Shown here: piece by piece, positions 49,626-59,469 of the stretch
How the letters are laid out: each line of letters opens with the position of its first letter
How positions within the stretch are numbered: the first letter of the stretch is position 1
From: Flavobacterium fluvii
Lineage (GTDB): Bacteria; Bacteroidota; Bacteroidia; Flavobacteriales; Flavobacteriaceae
Direction: 5' to 3'
Assembly (NCBI RefSeq): GCF_900129545.1
Contig: NZ_FQWB01000003.1
Span: 310,001 to 374,000 of the forward strand
Length of the DNA: 64,000 bases
Notes under the pieces: generated by a model
The model's database searches: none
What the model saw: the letters and a program-made list of their open reading frames with translations, nothing else
What the model was told of the DNA's origin: nothing
Made by a program: the position numbers and the translations under genes

Positions 49626-51353
49626 TTAGTTCAACTGCAGGGCAGTAATGATATTCTTGATTTTGTTGTCTAAAACAGTTTCCACTTTCGTGAAATTTTC
49701 TACGCTGTCCAATTCAGTATTTACGCTGATGTAAAATTTAATTTTCGGTTCAGTTCCGCTTGGTCTGGCGCAAATCTTGGAACCATCTTCGGTGTAATAA
49801 ATCAATACATCCGATTTAGGAAAGTCCAATGTTTCTTCTACGCCAGTCAATAAATTTTTGGCAACAGACGATTTGTAATCTTCCAACATAACCACTCGTT
49901 GACCATTGATTTCTTTTACGGGATTATTACGCATTGTCACCATCATTTGGTTGATTTCGGCTAATCCGTCCATTCCTTTTTTGGTAAGAGAAATTAGGTG
50001 TTCTTTGTAAAAACCGTGTTCTACATATAATTGTAATAATTCTTTGTAAACGCTGCTTCCGTTGGCTTTTACCTGAGCAGCCAATTCGCAAATCAATAAA
50101 GTGGCGGCAACGGCATCTTTGTCACGAACGGCATCGCCCACCATATATCCAAAACTTTCTTCGCCACCGCCAATGAATTCCAATTCCGGGAAATCCTTGA
50201 TCATTTTGGCAATCCATTTGAAACCTGTCAAGCCTACTTTGAAACCCACTTCGTAAGCCGAAGCCAATTCCATGATCATTGGAGTGGAAACAATGGTGGA
50301 ACCAACGAATTGTTTTCCATTAATTTTGCCCGCTTTTTTCCATTCTTTCAATAAAAAGGCGGTCATCAAAATCATGGTTTGGTTTCCATTCAACAAAATC
50401 ATTTTGCCTTCGTTGTTTCTAACCGCAACACCTAATCTGTCACAATCTGGGTCTGTTCCAACAACAATATCGGAATTGGTTTTGTCTGCCAATGCCAATG
50501 CCAATGTCAAAGCTTCCGGCTCTTCGGGATTTGGAGATTTTACGGTTGGGAAATCGCCATTTGGAACTCTTTGTTCTTCAACAATGTTCACGTTTTTATA
50601 TCCTGCTTGTGCAAAAGTATCGGGAACCAAAGTAATCGAAGTTCCGTGTAAGGAAGTAAAGACAATGTTAAGATTGTCTTTCGCTGCTTGCGGCGTTCCA
50701 AAACTGGCATTTTCGATAGTCGATTTTATGAAAGCCTGATCAATTTCGGCATCTATGTATTGAATCAAATTTTCGTTGGCGTCAAACTTGATTTGGTTGT
50801 AATTCAAGTTTTCAATAGTATTGATGATGTCGCCGTCTTGCGGAGGAACGATTTGTCCACCATCTTCCCAATATACTTTGTAACCGTTGTATTCAGGTGG
50901 ATTGTGGGATGCTGTTAATACAATTCCGCATTGGCAACCCAAATGTTTTAATGCGAAGGACAATTCTGGAGTTGGTCGCAAATCCGAAAATAAATAAACC
51001 TGGATTCCATTCGCAGAGAAAACATCGGCAACCACTTTCGCCAACGATTTACTGTTATGACGACAGTCGAAAGCGATAACGGCTTTCAAAGGTTGGTTTG
51101 GAAAGGCAATTTTCAAATAATCAGAAAGTCCTTGGGTGCTTTTTCCAAGCGTGTATTTGTTGATGCGATTGTTTCCAACGCCCATAACACCACGCATTCC
51201 GCCTGTTCCAAATTCCAGGTTTTTGTAAAAACTTTCTTCCAAGTCTTTTGGAGAGGAAGTCATCATTGCTGTAACGGCTTCTTGTGTTGCTTTGTCGAAT
51301 GTTGGTGTAAGCCATTCGTTTACTGCGTCTAAAATGTTTGCTTTGATTTCCAT
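49626..51353 (-). CDS. Phosphoglucomutase / phosphomannomutase
   Basis: A 575-residue alpha-D-phosphohexomutase. The phosphoserine loop is LTASHNPPEYNGYKVYW (about residues 145-161), the metal loop GTDPDCDRLGVA, the sugar-specificity loop GGGEESFGYMVG, and the C-terminal phosphate loop CARPSGTEPKIKFY. The length matches the larger PgcA-type enzymes of Bacteroidota and Firmicutes. It interconverts hexose 1- and 6-phosphates for glycogen and surface polysaccharides. Its likely operon partners are the glycosyltransferase and DUF4199 genes upstream. Confidence 0.9.
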   Translation of the reverse strand: MEIKANILDAVNEWLTPTFDKATQEAVTAMMTSSPKDLEESFYKNLEFGTGGMRGVMGVGNNRINKYTLGKSTQGLSDYLKIAFPNQPLKAVIAFDCRHNSKSLAKVVADVFSANGIQVYLFSDLRPTPELSFALKHLGCQCGIVLTASHNPPEYNGYKVYWEDGGQIVPPQDGDIINTIENLNYNQIKFDANENLIQYIDAEIDQAFIKSTIENASFGTPQAAKDNLNIVFTSLHGTSITLVPDTFAQAGYKNVNIVEEQRVPNGDFPTVKSPNPEEPEALTLALALADKTNSDIVVGTDPDCDRLGVAVRNNEGKMILLNGNQTMILMTAFLLKEWKKAGKINGKQFVGSTIVSTPMIMELASAYEVGFKVGLTGFKWIAKMIKDFPELEFIGGGEESFGYMVGDAVRDKDAVAATLLICELAAQVKANGSSVYKELLQLYVEHGFYKEHLISLTKKGMDGLAEINQMMVTMRNNPVKEINGQRVVMLEDYKSSVAKNLLTGVEETLDFPKSDVLIYYTEDGSKICARPSGTEPKIKFYISVNTELDSVENFTKVETVLDNKIKNIITALQLN

Positions 51354-51415
51354 TTTATTATACTTTTAAATTTGAATATTTTTTTGAGGTCACAAATTGT
51401 GTCCTCAAAGTTTGT

Positions 51416-52369
51416 TTAATTTATTTCCTTCGAAACCTTGTATCGCTCTTCATTGTTCTTGGTTCTCAAAATGATTTCGCCCAGAAATCCTGCCAAGAAT
51501 AATTGTGTTCCCAAAACCATCGTGGTTAGCGCAATATAAAACCAAGGATTATTGGTCACTAAACTATATCGCATTCCGTTATACATATGGTATAGTTTTG
51601 AACAGCCAATAAAACCAGCAGCAAAAAAACCTATAATAAACATTACGGACCCAATGGCCCCGAACAAGTGCATTGGTCTTTTTCCAAATTTTGACAAGAA
51701 CCAAATGGTAATTAAATCCAGAAAACCATTGATGAAACGTTCCATGCCAAACTTGGTCTCTCCATATTTCCTGGCTTGGTGTTGCACCACTTTTTCGCCA
51801 ATTTTATTGAAGCCCGCATTTTTTGCCAAAACGGGGATATAACGGTGCATTTCACCCGAAACTTCCACATTTTTCACCACGACATTCTTGTAGGCTTTCA
51901 ATCCGCAATTAAAATCGTTTAATTGTACACCCGAAGTTTTTCTGGCAGCCCAATTGAACAATTTGGAAGGAAGATTCTTGGCAACAACTGAATCGTATCT
52001 TTTCTTTTTCCAACCTGAAACCAGGTCAAAATTTTGAGAAGTAATCATTTCGTATAATCCCGGAATTTCTTCCGGACTGTCTTGTAAATCGGCATCCATC
52101 GTGATAATGACATCGCCTTGTGCTTTTGCAAAACCAGCGTGCAAGGCCTGCGATTTTCCATAATTTTTCATGAAACGAATGCCTTTTACATTCGGATTTT
52201 CTGAGGATAATTCTTCGATTATGGACCAAGAATTGTCCTTGCTGCCATCATCTATGAAAATAACTTCATAAGTGTAATTGTTGGATTTCATTATGGAGAG
52301 AATCCAGGTATAGAGTTCTTTAAGCGATTCGTCTTCGTTGAGAAGCGGAATGAGTATGGATAAATTCAT
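51416..52369 (-). CDS. Glycosyltransferase family 2 (polyprenyl-phosphate sugar type)
   Basis: A 317-residue protein with an N-terminal GT-A domain and two C-terminal membrane helices (about 230-255 and 268-292). SILIPLLNEDESLKELYTWI, IFIDDGSKDNSW and the metal-binding MDADLQDSPEEIP are the DPM1/GtrB/ArnC-like motifs. Such enzymes place a sugar on undecaprenyl or dolichyl phosphate at the inner membrane. The sugar is unknown. The gene begins 8 bp after the DUF4199 gene, so they are one transcript. Confidence 0.87.
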   Translation of the reverse strand: MNLSILIPLLNEDESLKELYTWILSIMKSNNYTYEVIFIDDGSKDNSWSIIEELSSENPNVKGIRFMKNYGKSQALHAGFAKAQGDVIITMDADLQDSPEEIPGLYEMITSQNFDLVSGWKKKRYDSVVAKNLPSKLFNWAARKTSGVQLNDFNCGLKAYKNVVVKNVEVSGEMHRYIPVLAKNAGFNKIGEKVVQHQARKYGETKFGMERFINGFLDLITIWFLSKFGKRPMHLFGAIGSVMFIIGFFAAGFIGCSKLYHMYNGMRYSLVTNNPWFYIALTTMVLGTQLFLAGFLGEIILRTKNNEERYKVSKEIN

Positions 52370-52377
52370 TTATATTT

Positions 52378-52905
52378 TTATTCTTGAGTAGGTTTGCTTT
52401 TAAAGATTAAAGCCAGTAGTAATCCAAAAAGAGCACTTCCAACTATGCTGTATATAGATCCTTTCATTAGTTCAATTGTTGAATAAGGGTTGTTTTCTTG
52501 CATTTTTTTGGCAGCTTCATTAATTGCAGATGAAGGTGTGCCAATTTTTTGTAACATTTCAACAGTATATTTAATGAAGATGTCGTTTAATGTATCTTTT
52601 GCAGAAGGGTCTATGACATTAAATAGAAGGATGTTGAAACCTACAGAGATCAATATTCCTATGACAGCAGAGATAAAATAAGTGGTAAATGCTTCTTTGA
52701 AAGAGAAAATACCTTTTAGTTCTTTTTTTGTTTTTGATAATAATACTATCCCAATAATGATGTAGACTAAAAAAATGATAATCCCTAACCACCATTTTAC
52801 AAAAAGATTTAAATCAATTGAATAGATAGCCGTTGTAATTAATGCACTCACAATACCTGTGATAATCCCGTAAGAAATCCCGTTTTTCTTTATAATTTCA
52901 TTCAT
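52378..52905 (-). CDS. DUF4199-family membrane protein
   Basis: A 175-residue protein with four hydrophobic helices (about 10-30, 36-55, 71-96, 148-168). The FSFKEAFTTYFISAVIG region after helix 2 is the most recognisable DUF4199 feature. The family is found mainly in Bacteroidota and often directly before a family 2 glycosyltransferase, as here. No function is known. Confidence 0.78.
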   Translation of the reverse strand: MNEIIKKNGISYGIITGIVSALITTAIYSIDLNLFVKWWLGIIIFLVYIIIGIVLLSKTKKELKGIFSFKEAFTTYFISAVIGILISVGFNILLFNVIDPSAKDTLNDIFIKYTVEMLQKIGTPSSAINEAAKKMQENNPYSTIELMKGSIYSIVGSALFGLLLALIFKSKPTQE

Positions 52906-53008
52906 GGTTGAAAGTATTTATTTATTAATCCACAAATATAGCAATTCCCAATATATTCCCGGATAAAAATCGGTTTTTACAATTATATAAAAAAAGCGAT
53001 ACAAAGAT

Positions 53009-53037
53009 TTGTTTATTGAAAAATTAGTGTAAATTTG
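53009..53037 (+). promoter_or_regulatory. rpmE2 promoter
   Basis: TTG (53009-53011), 18 bp, TAAATTTG (53030-53037): the best consensus Bacteroidota promoter in the window, as expected for a ribosomal protein gene. The leader before the ATG would be about 110 nt, AT-rich and without a fold I recognise. Confidence 0.65.
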
Positions 53038-53151
53038 CAAACTCAAAATAATTAAAAAGTTTTAAACAAAAAGAGTAGTTGCATTTACACCTTTTTCTAA
53101 GTACGAGAAAGCTTCAAAATTAAAACGCTCAAAAAAATAAATAAAAAAAAG

Positions 53152-53403
53152 ATGAAAAAAGGAATTCACCCAGAAAATTACAGATTAGTTGCCTTCAAAG
53201 ATATGTCGAATGAAGAGGTTTTTATCACTAAATCTACTGCAGATACAAAAGAAACAATCACTGTTGACGGTGTTGAATATCCAGTTGTAAAAATGGAGAT
53301 TTCTAGAACTTCTCATCCTTTTTACACAGGTAAATCTAAACTTATTGATACAGCAGGACGTATTGATAAATTCAAAACTAAATACGCTAAACACGGTAAA
53401 TAA
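53152..53403 (+). CDS. rpmE2: 50S ribosomal protein L31, type B
   Basis: An 83-residue L31 protein. [20 protein letters not shown] and [20 protein letters not shown] are diagnostic. It is the zinc-free (C-minus, type B) form: the CxxC cysteines of zinc-binding L31 are absent. Many Bacteroidota use only this form. It sits alone between a strong promoter and a terminator. Confidence 0.95.
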   Translation: MKKGIHPENYRLVAFKDMSNEEVFITKSTADTKETITVDGVEYPVVKMEISRTSHPFYTGKSKLIDTAGRIDKFKTKYAKHGK

Positions 53404-53427
53404 TATTTATCAGTTTGATAACATAGG

Positions 53428-53457
53428 AAGCCTCACAGTTTGTGGGGCTTTTTTTAT
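53428..53457 (+). terminator. Terminator after rpmE2
   Basis: AAGCCTCACA (53428-53437) pairs with TGTGGGGCTT (53441-53450) with one G-U pair, followed by T7. It lies 25 bp after the L31 stop codon. Confidence 0.85.
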
Positions 53458-53480
53458 TTTTATTGCTATCCAAAACTTTG

Positions 53481-53488
53481 TAACTTTG
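53481..53488 (+). promoter_or_regulatory. -7 box before the GlmU-like gene
   Basis: TAACTTTG fits TAnnTTTG and lies 56 bp before the ATG. A TTG lies 15 bp upstream, closer than usual. Confidence 0.4.
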
Positions 53489-53543
53489 GAATCCGTAAGT
53501 ACGGACGAGTCTTGACTTATCTCTAACAAAAAAAAAACATATT

Positions 53544-54719
53544 ATGAATTATATACTTTTCGACGGGCCAGCCAGAAACGCTTTGTTGCCTTTTACCTTC
53601 ACGCGTCCAGTTGCCGATATTCTTGTTGGCATCATGACGATTCGTCAAAAATGGGAAATGCGTCTGGGTTCGACCACGACAACAATAACCGAGGAATATT
53701 TATCCGGAAAATTTCCAATGGTGGAAATGGAGGAGAATGTCATGATAAACGCGTCCTTTCTTCCCAATGCAATTTTGGCGGAAATGGTCGGTAATCTTGA
53801 AACAAACCAAGCCATTTTTAAAGGGGATGATGTTATTGCTTTTCATACCCACGAAAATCAGCAAGAAGTAAATTTTGAAACCTATGAAATTATAGAGTTC
53901 GAAGGCGACTGCATAAGAATAGAACATACTTGGGATATTTTTTCCAAAAATGATGCTGCGATTCGAGAGGATTTCGAACTTTTAACAGAAGACAGAATAT
54001 CACAACCGATTCCTAAAAGTGTCAATACCATTGCCAAAGAAAATATATTTATAGAAGAAGGGGCAAAGTTGGAGTTTGTAACACTGAATGCTTCTTCAGG
54101 GCCCATTTATATTGGAAAAAACACCGAAATAATGGAAGGTACCATTATTCGTGGTCCATTTGCTTTATGCGAAAATGCCTCTGTTAAAATGGCGTCCAAA
54201 ATTTATGGAGCAACAACCGTTGGTCCTTATTCCAGAATTGGCGGGGAAGTAAAGAACTCCGTTATTTTTGCTTATTCCAATAAAGGACACGAAGGATTTT
54301 TAGGGGATTCCGTTCTGGGAGAATGGTGTAATATTGGTGCTGACAGTAATAATTCAAACCTGAAAAACAACTACGAAGAAGTGAAAATGTGGAACTATGA
54401 AACCGAATCTTTTGAAAAAACGGGGCTCCAGTTTTGTGGATTGATGATGGGGGACCATAGTAAATGCGGTATCAACACAATGTTCAATACGGGAACGGTG
54501 GTTGGAGTGAGTGCCAATATTTTCGGAGCCGGATTTCCGCGCAACTTCGTGCCAAGTTTTTCATGGGGAGGAGCTGCAGGTTTTACCGTTTACATGACCC
54601 GAAAAGCGTTTGAAACGGCTCGATTGGTCATGAGTCGAAGAAATATTGAATTTGACGAAAAAGAAGCCGCTATTTTGCAACATGTTTTTGATGAAACCAA
54701 AATTTGGAGGAAAGAGTAA
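53544..54719 (+). CDS. GlmU-family sugar-nucleotide transferase-like protein
   Basis: A 391-residue protein with an N-terminal nucleotidyltransferase-like part (residues 1-100, NYILFDGPARNALLPFTFTR) and a left-handed beta-helix of hexapeptide repeats (about 175-330). Marks include SGPIYIGKNTEIMEGTIIRG, VKNSVIFAYSNKGHEGFLG and IFGAGFPRNF. The classic GlmU pyrophosphorylase loop (LAAGxGTRM) is not present at the N-terminus, so it is a Bacteroidota variant whose substrate may be a sugar phosphate other than GlcNAc-1-P. Its last 33 bases, including the stop, recur exactly at 55632-55664, beyond an inserted gene. Confidence 0.82.
   Translation: MNYILFDGPARNALLPFTFTRPVADILVGIMTIRQKWEMRLGSTTTTITEEYLSGKFPMVEMEENVMINASFLPNAILAEMVGNLETNQAIFKGDDVIAFHTHENQQEVNFETYEIIEFEGDCIRIEHTWDIFSKNDAAIREDFELLTEDRISQPIPKSVNTIAKENIFIEEGAKLEFVTLNASSGPIYIGKNTEIMEGTIIRGPFALCENASVKMASKIYGATTVGPYSRIGGEVKNSVIFAYSNKGHEGFLGDSVLGEWCNIGADSNNSNLKNNYEEVKMWNYETESFEKTGLQFCGLMMGDHSKCGINTMFNTGTVVGVSANIFGAGFPRNFVPSFSWGGAAGFTVYMTRKAFETARLVMSRRNIEFDEKEAAILQHVFDETKIWRKE
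54687..54719 (+). repeat. 33-bp direct repeat, left copy (3' end of the GlmU-like gene)
   Basis: These are the last 33 bases of the GlmU-like gene, TTTGATGAAACCAAAATT... ending in its TAA. An exact copy lies at 55632-55664. Here the repeat is followed by GTCTTGTTTG, not by the terminator that follows the right copy. Confidence 0.92.
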
Positions 54720-54879
54720 GTCTTGTTTGTGTATTCTAATTTAACTTGTTTTGAAATAGGAATGCACAATATAAAAATTATGTAAGCCTGATAAATTGGT
54801 ATAATGCTGATTATTATGCAGATAAAATTGGTATTTTTGGAATTATTTCAAAGTGTAAGTTGTTTTAAAAAATGATTTC

Positions 54880-55626
54880 ATGAAAATAATTCTCATATCA
54901 GTTGTGTTTATTTGCTCATTAATGTCTTTTTCACAAACAATTAATGATAGCGATACCAAGAAGCCTTTAGAAGGTAATTTTATAAATAATTCTTCCGAAA
55001 AATCTTTAACAAAGATTGATTCAGTTAAAGTTACTGATAATAATCAAAAGAAGTCTAAAATTCATGAATATTGGACTAAGGCTTCTTTTGCTGAATTAGG
55101 CTTTGGTGGTTATTCTTTTAAATCTGAATTACTAAATAAAAATGGTGTCTTTGGACAAGTCTCATTAGTACCTTTAAGTATGGGAACTAGTTCTCTTGGC
55201 GGATTGGGATTTGGGACCAAATTTTTTGAATATTTTGGTTTACAAGATATAGTTGAAATAAGTACAATAGCTCCTATTTATATCTATTTTCCAATTTATA
55301 TATCAAAAAAACATGAAACAAATGGAGGTTCAATTCCATCGATGGTCAATTTATATGCTGGAGGGTCGCTGTGGTGTAAAGATTTGAATTCATCATCATC
55401 AAGTCCTGATGATATAATGATACTTCAAGCTACCGAATATTTTCATATAGGAATTAATTATATGTTTTATAATTATTCATTTGATGATCGTCCCTTTGGC
55501 AAAGGAAATTTTTCCCTTGATTGTGGAATGCTTTTTTATGAAACAAAGGGTGTGACTTTCAAAAACAGTTTCCATATTGGCATCCTATATAATTTTGCAG
55601 GTAAAGTGAAAAAATTTAAAAGCTAA
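54880..55626 (+). CDS. Orphan secreted protein, outer-membrane-barrel-like
   Basis: A 248-residue protein with a signal peptide (MKIILISVVFICSLMSFSQ), a Ser/Asn/Lys-rich linker of about 40 residues, and a beta-rich domain with glycine-aromatic alternation (AELGFGGYSFKSELL, GSLWCKDLN, FHIGINYMFYNYSF) ending in FHIGILYNFAGK. This pattern suggests an outer-membrane barrel, but I recognise no family. The gene is visibly more AT-rich than its neighbours. It is bracketed by the 33-bp direct repeats, so it looks like a later insertion between the GlmU-like gene and its terminator. Confidence 0.6.
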   Translation: MKIILISVVFICSLMSFSQTINDSDTKKPLEGNFINNSSEKSLTKIDSVKVTDNNQKKSKIHEYWTKASFAELGFGGYSFKSELLNKNGVFGQVSLVPLSMGTSSLGGLGFGTKFFEYFGLQDIVEISTIAPIYIYFPIYISKKHETNGGSIPSMVNLYAGGSLWCKDLNSSSSSPDDIMILQATEYFHIGINYMFYNYSFDDRPFGKGNFSLDCGMLFYETKGVTFKNSFHIGILYNFAGKVKKFKS

Positions 55627-55631
55627 ACATA

Positions 55632-55664
55632 TTTGATGAAACCAAAATTTGGAGGAAAGAGTAA
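55632..55664 (+). repeat. 33-bp direct repeat, right copy
   Basis: Identical to 54687-54719. It encodes no gene here (short out-of-place fragment). It is followed at once by TAATAAAT and the strong terminator, the likely original downstream context of the GlmU-like gene. Confidence 0.92.
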
Positions 55665-55666
55665 TA

Positions 55667-55720
55667 AATAATATAAAAACAGGAGTTACATAGCTTTGTA
55701 ACTCCTGTTTTTATATTATT
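55667..55720. terminator. Strong bidirectional terminator
   Basis: A perfect 24-bp stem (55667-55690 with 55697-55720) around a 6-nt loop; the arms begin AATAATATAAAAACAGG and end with the complement. It closes the plus-strand unit and also the S9 peptidase gene on the minus strand. Confidence 0.9.
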
Positions 55721-55728
55721 TACAATAT

Positions 55729-57759
55729 TTATTTTTTAGGCTCGTATGTAACTTTAGAAATGTCAACAGTTATTTCTTTTAAACGTTTGGATACATTTTC
55801 TGGCATATCTTGTTGATATTTCCCGCCAAGAATCCCCGCCAAGAATTTTTCTGTTTCAGCATACATTGCCATACTATTTACAGGTTTTCTAAAACCGTGA
55901 CCCTCATCATCAGCCAGTAGGTAGGAAACTTGTTTCCCTTTTTCTCTCAAAGCAACAACAATTTGTTCCGCTTCGGCTTTTTTAACTCTTGGGTCGTTTG
56001 CCCCTTGAATTATTAATAAGGGTTTCACAATTTTATCGGCACTAAACAATGGACTTGCTTCTTGCATTCTTTTTTTACCGTCTTCTGTTTTTGGATCACC
56101 AACCATTGCATAGAGTCTTGCCCTTCCTGCTTCCCAATAAGCAGGAATTGATTCCAATAGAGTAAAAATATTACTTGGTCCAACAATGTCAACACCACAA
56201 ACATACAAGTCTGGAGTAAAAGCTAATCCTGCCAAAGTTGCATAGCCACCATAGCTTCCTCCCATAATGGCAACTTTATCTTTATTGGCAATTCCTTGTT
56301 CAATTAAATATTTCACACCCCAAGTGATGTCATCTTGCATTAATTTTCCCCATTGTAAGTCACCAGCGTTCAAGAAGTTTTTTCCGAAACCACCACTTGC
56401 TCTATAATTAGGTTGCAAAACCGCATAACCTCTATTTGCAAGAAATTGTACCTCTGCATTGTATCCCCAATTGTCTCTGGGGCCTTTTGGTCCGCCGTGG
56501 ATTAACATTATCACGGGTAAATTCTTGCCATTTGAGCCCACAGGAAGGGTTAAATAGCCTGTGATTTCCATTCCGTCACTACTTTTATAGCTCACTGGTT
56601 TCATTTCGGCCAAATACTGTTCTACTTTTTTTAAAGCGGGTCTTGCTACATATTGCAGAAGTAATTCTTTGGTTTCAGTATTAAAAAAGTATAATTCGGA
56701 AGCGTATTTATCTCCAGTAATTGCTGCTAATAATTTCTTTTCATCATTTGTTGAACTTTGGAAGTATACTCGTCTCCCCGGGAATTTAGATTGTAAAAAT
56801 TTATAGCTAGATTCCCAATTTTTATCTTTCCAGTAATAAGTGGTTTTATCATCTGTATAGGATGTAGAAATAATTTTATGGGTCAAATCGCTTGTGGAAA
56901 GTCCTCCAAAATCAACTTTGTTTTTTGGGTCACTTTCTATTTTGGTGATTTTTTGAGTTTCTAAATTCATTAAGAGCAAAGTAGAGAGGTTTAAGTCTCC
57001 TTTGTTGCTAACGAAATAGGCTTGTTTGTTGTCGGGTGTCCAGCCGGCAATATAAGCTTGTTCTGTAACTGAGGTTTCATAAATTGGAGTTAGTTTATCA
57101 CCTTCTTTTTTATATGTTATGGTGATTCCCTTTTCATCAGTTTTAGAAAGAACCCTCAGGTTTTCATCCCAATCAAAGTCAAAACCAGTAACTCTATCTT
57201 TGTTTTCATATATTTTAGTAAGTTCACCGGTAGAAATTTTAAGCTGGTATAAATCGTGCCAAGCTTTATCCCTATCATTTAATAATACCATCATTAAATC
57301 TGGATTTTTCTTGCTGGCTAAGTTTATTCCTGCCGCAATTCCCTTTAATGGAGTTAGATTTCTAGATACAGGAACTTTATTTGCTTCTGCCGTAGCCATG
57401 GGGTCAACAGCAAATATATTTATGTTTTCATCCCCATTTTCGTCTTTTACATACAAGATATATTTTGCATCATACGACCAAAAATAACCTTGCATTGGGC
57501 GTTTACTGTTAGTAAGTGGCCTTGCTTTTTCAAATGGTTCATCGATTTTTTTGACCCAAATATTCATAATACCTTCATATTCCTTCATAAAAGAAATATA
57601 TTTTCCATCAGGACTTAATTGTCCACCAGCAATTTCTGGATTTCCAAAAAACAACTCTCGGTCTAAAATTGGAGTTTCAGTTTTGTTGGTTTTTGTCTGC
57701 GCAACGGCAACAGTAACCATACTAATAAATACTGCAAGATGTAGAATAACTTTTTTCAT
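55729..57759 (-). CDS. S9-family prolyl oligopeptidase-type peptidase
   Basis: A 676-residue secreted serine peptidase with a signal peptide (VTVAVAQ). A beta-propeller occupies roughly residues 40-400 and an alpha/beta-hydrolase the remainder. The nucleophile is in [10 protein letters not shown], the acid in ANDPRV and the histidine in [22 protein letters not shown] supplies the oxyanion region. It most resembles the acylaminoacyl/dipeptidyl-peptidase branch. It would trim peptides in the periplasm. It is transcribed alone, with a long promoter gap toward mtaB (57760-58050). Confidence 0.88.
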   Translation of the reverse strand: MKKVILHLAVFISMVTVAVAQTKTNKTETPILDRELFFGNPEIAGGQLSPDGKYISFMKEYEGIMNIWVKKIDEPFEKARPLTNSKRPMQGYFWSYDAKYILYVKDENGDENINIFAVDPMATAEANKVPVSRNLTPLKGIAAGINLASKKNPDLMMVLLNDRDKAWHDLYQLKISTGELTKIYENKDRVTGFDFDWDENLRVLSKTDEKGITITYKKEGDKLTPIYETSVTEQAYIAGWTPDNKQAYFVSNKGDLNLSTLLLMNLETQKITKIESDPKNKVDFGGLSTSDLTHKIISTSYTDDKTTYYWKDKNWESSYKFLQSKFPGRRVYFQSSTNDEKKLLAAITGDKYASELYFFNTETKELLLQYVARPALKKVEQYLAEMKPVSYKSSDGMEITGYLTLPVGSNGKNLPVIMLIHGGPKGPRDNWGYNAEVQFLANRGYAVLQPNYRASGGFGKNFLNAGDLQWGKLMQDDITWGVKYLIEQGIANKDKVAIMGGSYGGYATLAGLAFTPDLYVCGVDIVGPSNIFTLLESIPAYWEAGRARLYAMVGDPKTEDGKKRMQEASPLFSADKIVKPLLIIQGANDPRVKKAEAEQIVVALREKGKQVSYLLADDEGHGFRKPVNSMAMYAETEKFLAGILGGKYQQDMPENVSKRLKEITVDISKVTYEPKK

Positions 57760-57998
57760 AAAATTATGGTTTTAAGTTTGTTATTAATTGTAGAAAATTT
57801 GCGAAATTTTGTCTGTTTATTTCTTGGGTTTCCTTTGTGAATTTGCAAACTATTCTTACTTCGATGTAAATATATATTAAAATAATGTAAGTGATTGATT
57901 ATTAATATGAAAAAATAAAAAAATTAGCGTCTATGCGTATGATTTAGCACTTGTTTTTCTTAGATTACTATTGATTTCATTTTAAAGTTTTTTGTTTG

Positions 57999-58006
57999 TA
58001 AATTTG
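57999..58006 (+). promoter_or_regulatory. -7 box before mtaB
   Basis: TAAATTTG, an exact TAnnTTTG match, 44 bp before the mtaB ATG. The nearest TTG (57971) is 25 bp upstream, longer than the usual 19. Confidence 0.5.
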
Positions 58007-58050
58007 CAACCTCAATTTTTTGACAACGATTTCATTAATTGAGCTATTTT

Positions 58051-59415
58051 ATGGAAAACAGAAAAAAAGTTGCCTTTTATACCCTTGGGTGCAAATTGAA
58101 TTTTTCGGAAACTTCGACCATTGCCAGAAGTTTTCAGGACGAAGGTTTTGACCGCGTCGATTTTGAAGAAGTGGCCGATATGTATGTCATCAATACCTGT
58201 TCGGTAACCGAAAATGCCGATAAACAATTCAAGCAAGTCGTGCGAAAAGCGATGAAACTCAATGACAAAGCTTTTGTTGCCGCCATTGGTTGTTATGCCC
58301 AATTAAAACCCGAAGAATTGGCTAATGTTGACGGAGTTGACTTGGTTTTGGGAGCTACAGAAAAGTTTAAAATTACCGATTACATCAACGATTTATCCAA
58401 AAACGATTTTGGAGAAGTGCATTCTTGCGAAATTGAAGAAGCCGATTTCTATGTAGGCAGTTATTCCATTGGAGACAGAACCCGTGCTTTCTTGAAAGTA
58501 CAAGATGGTTGTGATTACAAATGTACCTATTGCACGATTCCATTGGCGAGAGGAATTTCCCGAAGCGATGAATTGCAAAACGTATTGAAAAATGCCAAAG
58601 AAATTTCCGCCCAGAATATCAAAGAAATTGTTTTGACTGGCGTAAACATAGGCGATTACGGAAAAGGAGAATTCGGCAACAAAAAACATGAACATACTTT
58701 CCTGGAATTGGTTCAAGAATTGGACAAAGTGGAAGGAATCGAGCGTTTGCGAATTTCATCCATCGAGCCGAATTTATTAAAAAATGAAACCATTGAGTTT
58801 GTGTCCAAAAGTCGAACTTTCGTGCCGCATTTTCATATTCCGTTGCAATCCGGAAGCAATGAAATCCTGAAGTTGATGAAACGCCGTTACCTTCGCGAAA
58901 TATACACGGAGCGCGTGAATAAAATTAGAGAAGTGATGCCTGACGCTTGTATTGGCGTGGATGTTATTGTTGGTTTCCCGGGAGAAACCGATGAGCATTT
59001 CTTGGAAACTTACCATTTTTTGAATGACATGGATATTTCCTATTTACATGTTTTTACTTATTCAGAACGTGACAATACCGAAGCTGCTGATATGGAAGGA
59101 GTTGTTCCTGCCAATGTTCGAGCCAAACGCAGCAAAATGTTGCGCGGATTGTCGGTTAAAAAACGTCGTGCTTTTTATGATAGCCAGATAGGAACGAACA
59201 GAACCGTTCTTTTTGAAGCTGAAAATAAAGAGGGATACATTCATGGTTTTACCGAGAATTACGTGCGTGTAAAAACACCTTGGAACCCGGAATTGGCCAA
59301 CACTTTACACGAAATCAATTTGACCAAAATTGATGAAGACGGAAGTGTTCGACTGGAGTTTACTTCGTCCGTTCAACCTGTGGTCTCGGGTTTAAATGTT
59401 TCAATTGAAAATTAA
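58051..59415 (+). CDS. mtaB: tRNA threonylcarbamoyladenosine methylthiotransferase MtaB
   Basis: A 454-residue radical-SAM enzyme from ATG 58051; a TTG four codons upstream is less likely. Order: an N-terminal UPF0004 domain with three cysteines (LGCKLNFSE, NTCSV, IGCYAQ) that holds one 4Fe-4S cluster, a radical-SAM domain with CDYKCTYC for the second, and a C-terminal TRAM domain. The pattern matches MtaB (t6A to ms2t6A at tRNA position 37) more than MiaB or RimO, judged by the LGCKLN start. It has its own promoter and terminator. Confidence 0.88.
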   Translation: MENRKKVAFYTLGCKLNFSETSTIARSFQDEGFDRVDFEEVADMYVINTCSVTENADKQFKQVVRKAMKLNDKAFVAAIGCYAQLKPEELANVDGVDLVLGATEKFKITDYINDLSKNDFGEVHSCEIEEADFYVGSYSIGDRTRAFLKVQDGCDYKCTYCTIPLARGISRSDELQNVLKNAKEISAQNIKEIVLTGVNIGDYGKGEFGNKKHEHTFLELVQELDKVEGIERLRISSIEPNLLKNETIEFVSKSRTFVPHFHIPLQSGSNEILKLMKRRYLREIYTERVNKIREVMPDACIGVDVIVGFPGETDEHFLETYHFLNDMDISYLHVFTYSERDNTEAADMEGVVPANVRAKRSKMLRGLSVKKRRAFYDSQIGTNRTVLFEAENKEGYIHGFTENYVRVKTPWNPELANTLHEINLTKIDEDGSVRLEFTSSVQPVVSGLNVSIEN

Positions 59416-59460
59416 AAAAAAGTCCCGATAGTTTTTGATAACTATCGGGACTTTTTTTTT
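59414..59460. terminator. Bidirectional terminator after mtaB
   Basis: AAAGTCCCGATAGTT pairs with AACTATCGGGACTTT around TTTGAT, flanked by A7 and T9. It serves mtaB and the convergent VWA-protein gene. Confidence 0.9.
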
Positions 59461-59469
59461 TGGAATATC

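Noticed and set aside
54687..55664. Insertion sequence with target-site duplication
   Set aside because: The 33-bp repeats are longer than usual target duplications, there is no transposase and no terminal inverted repeat in the segment.
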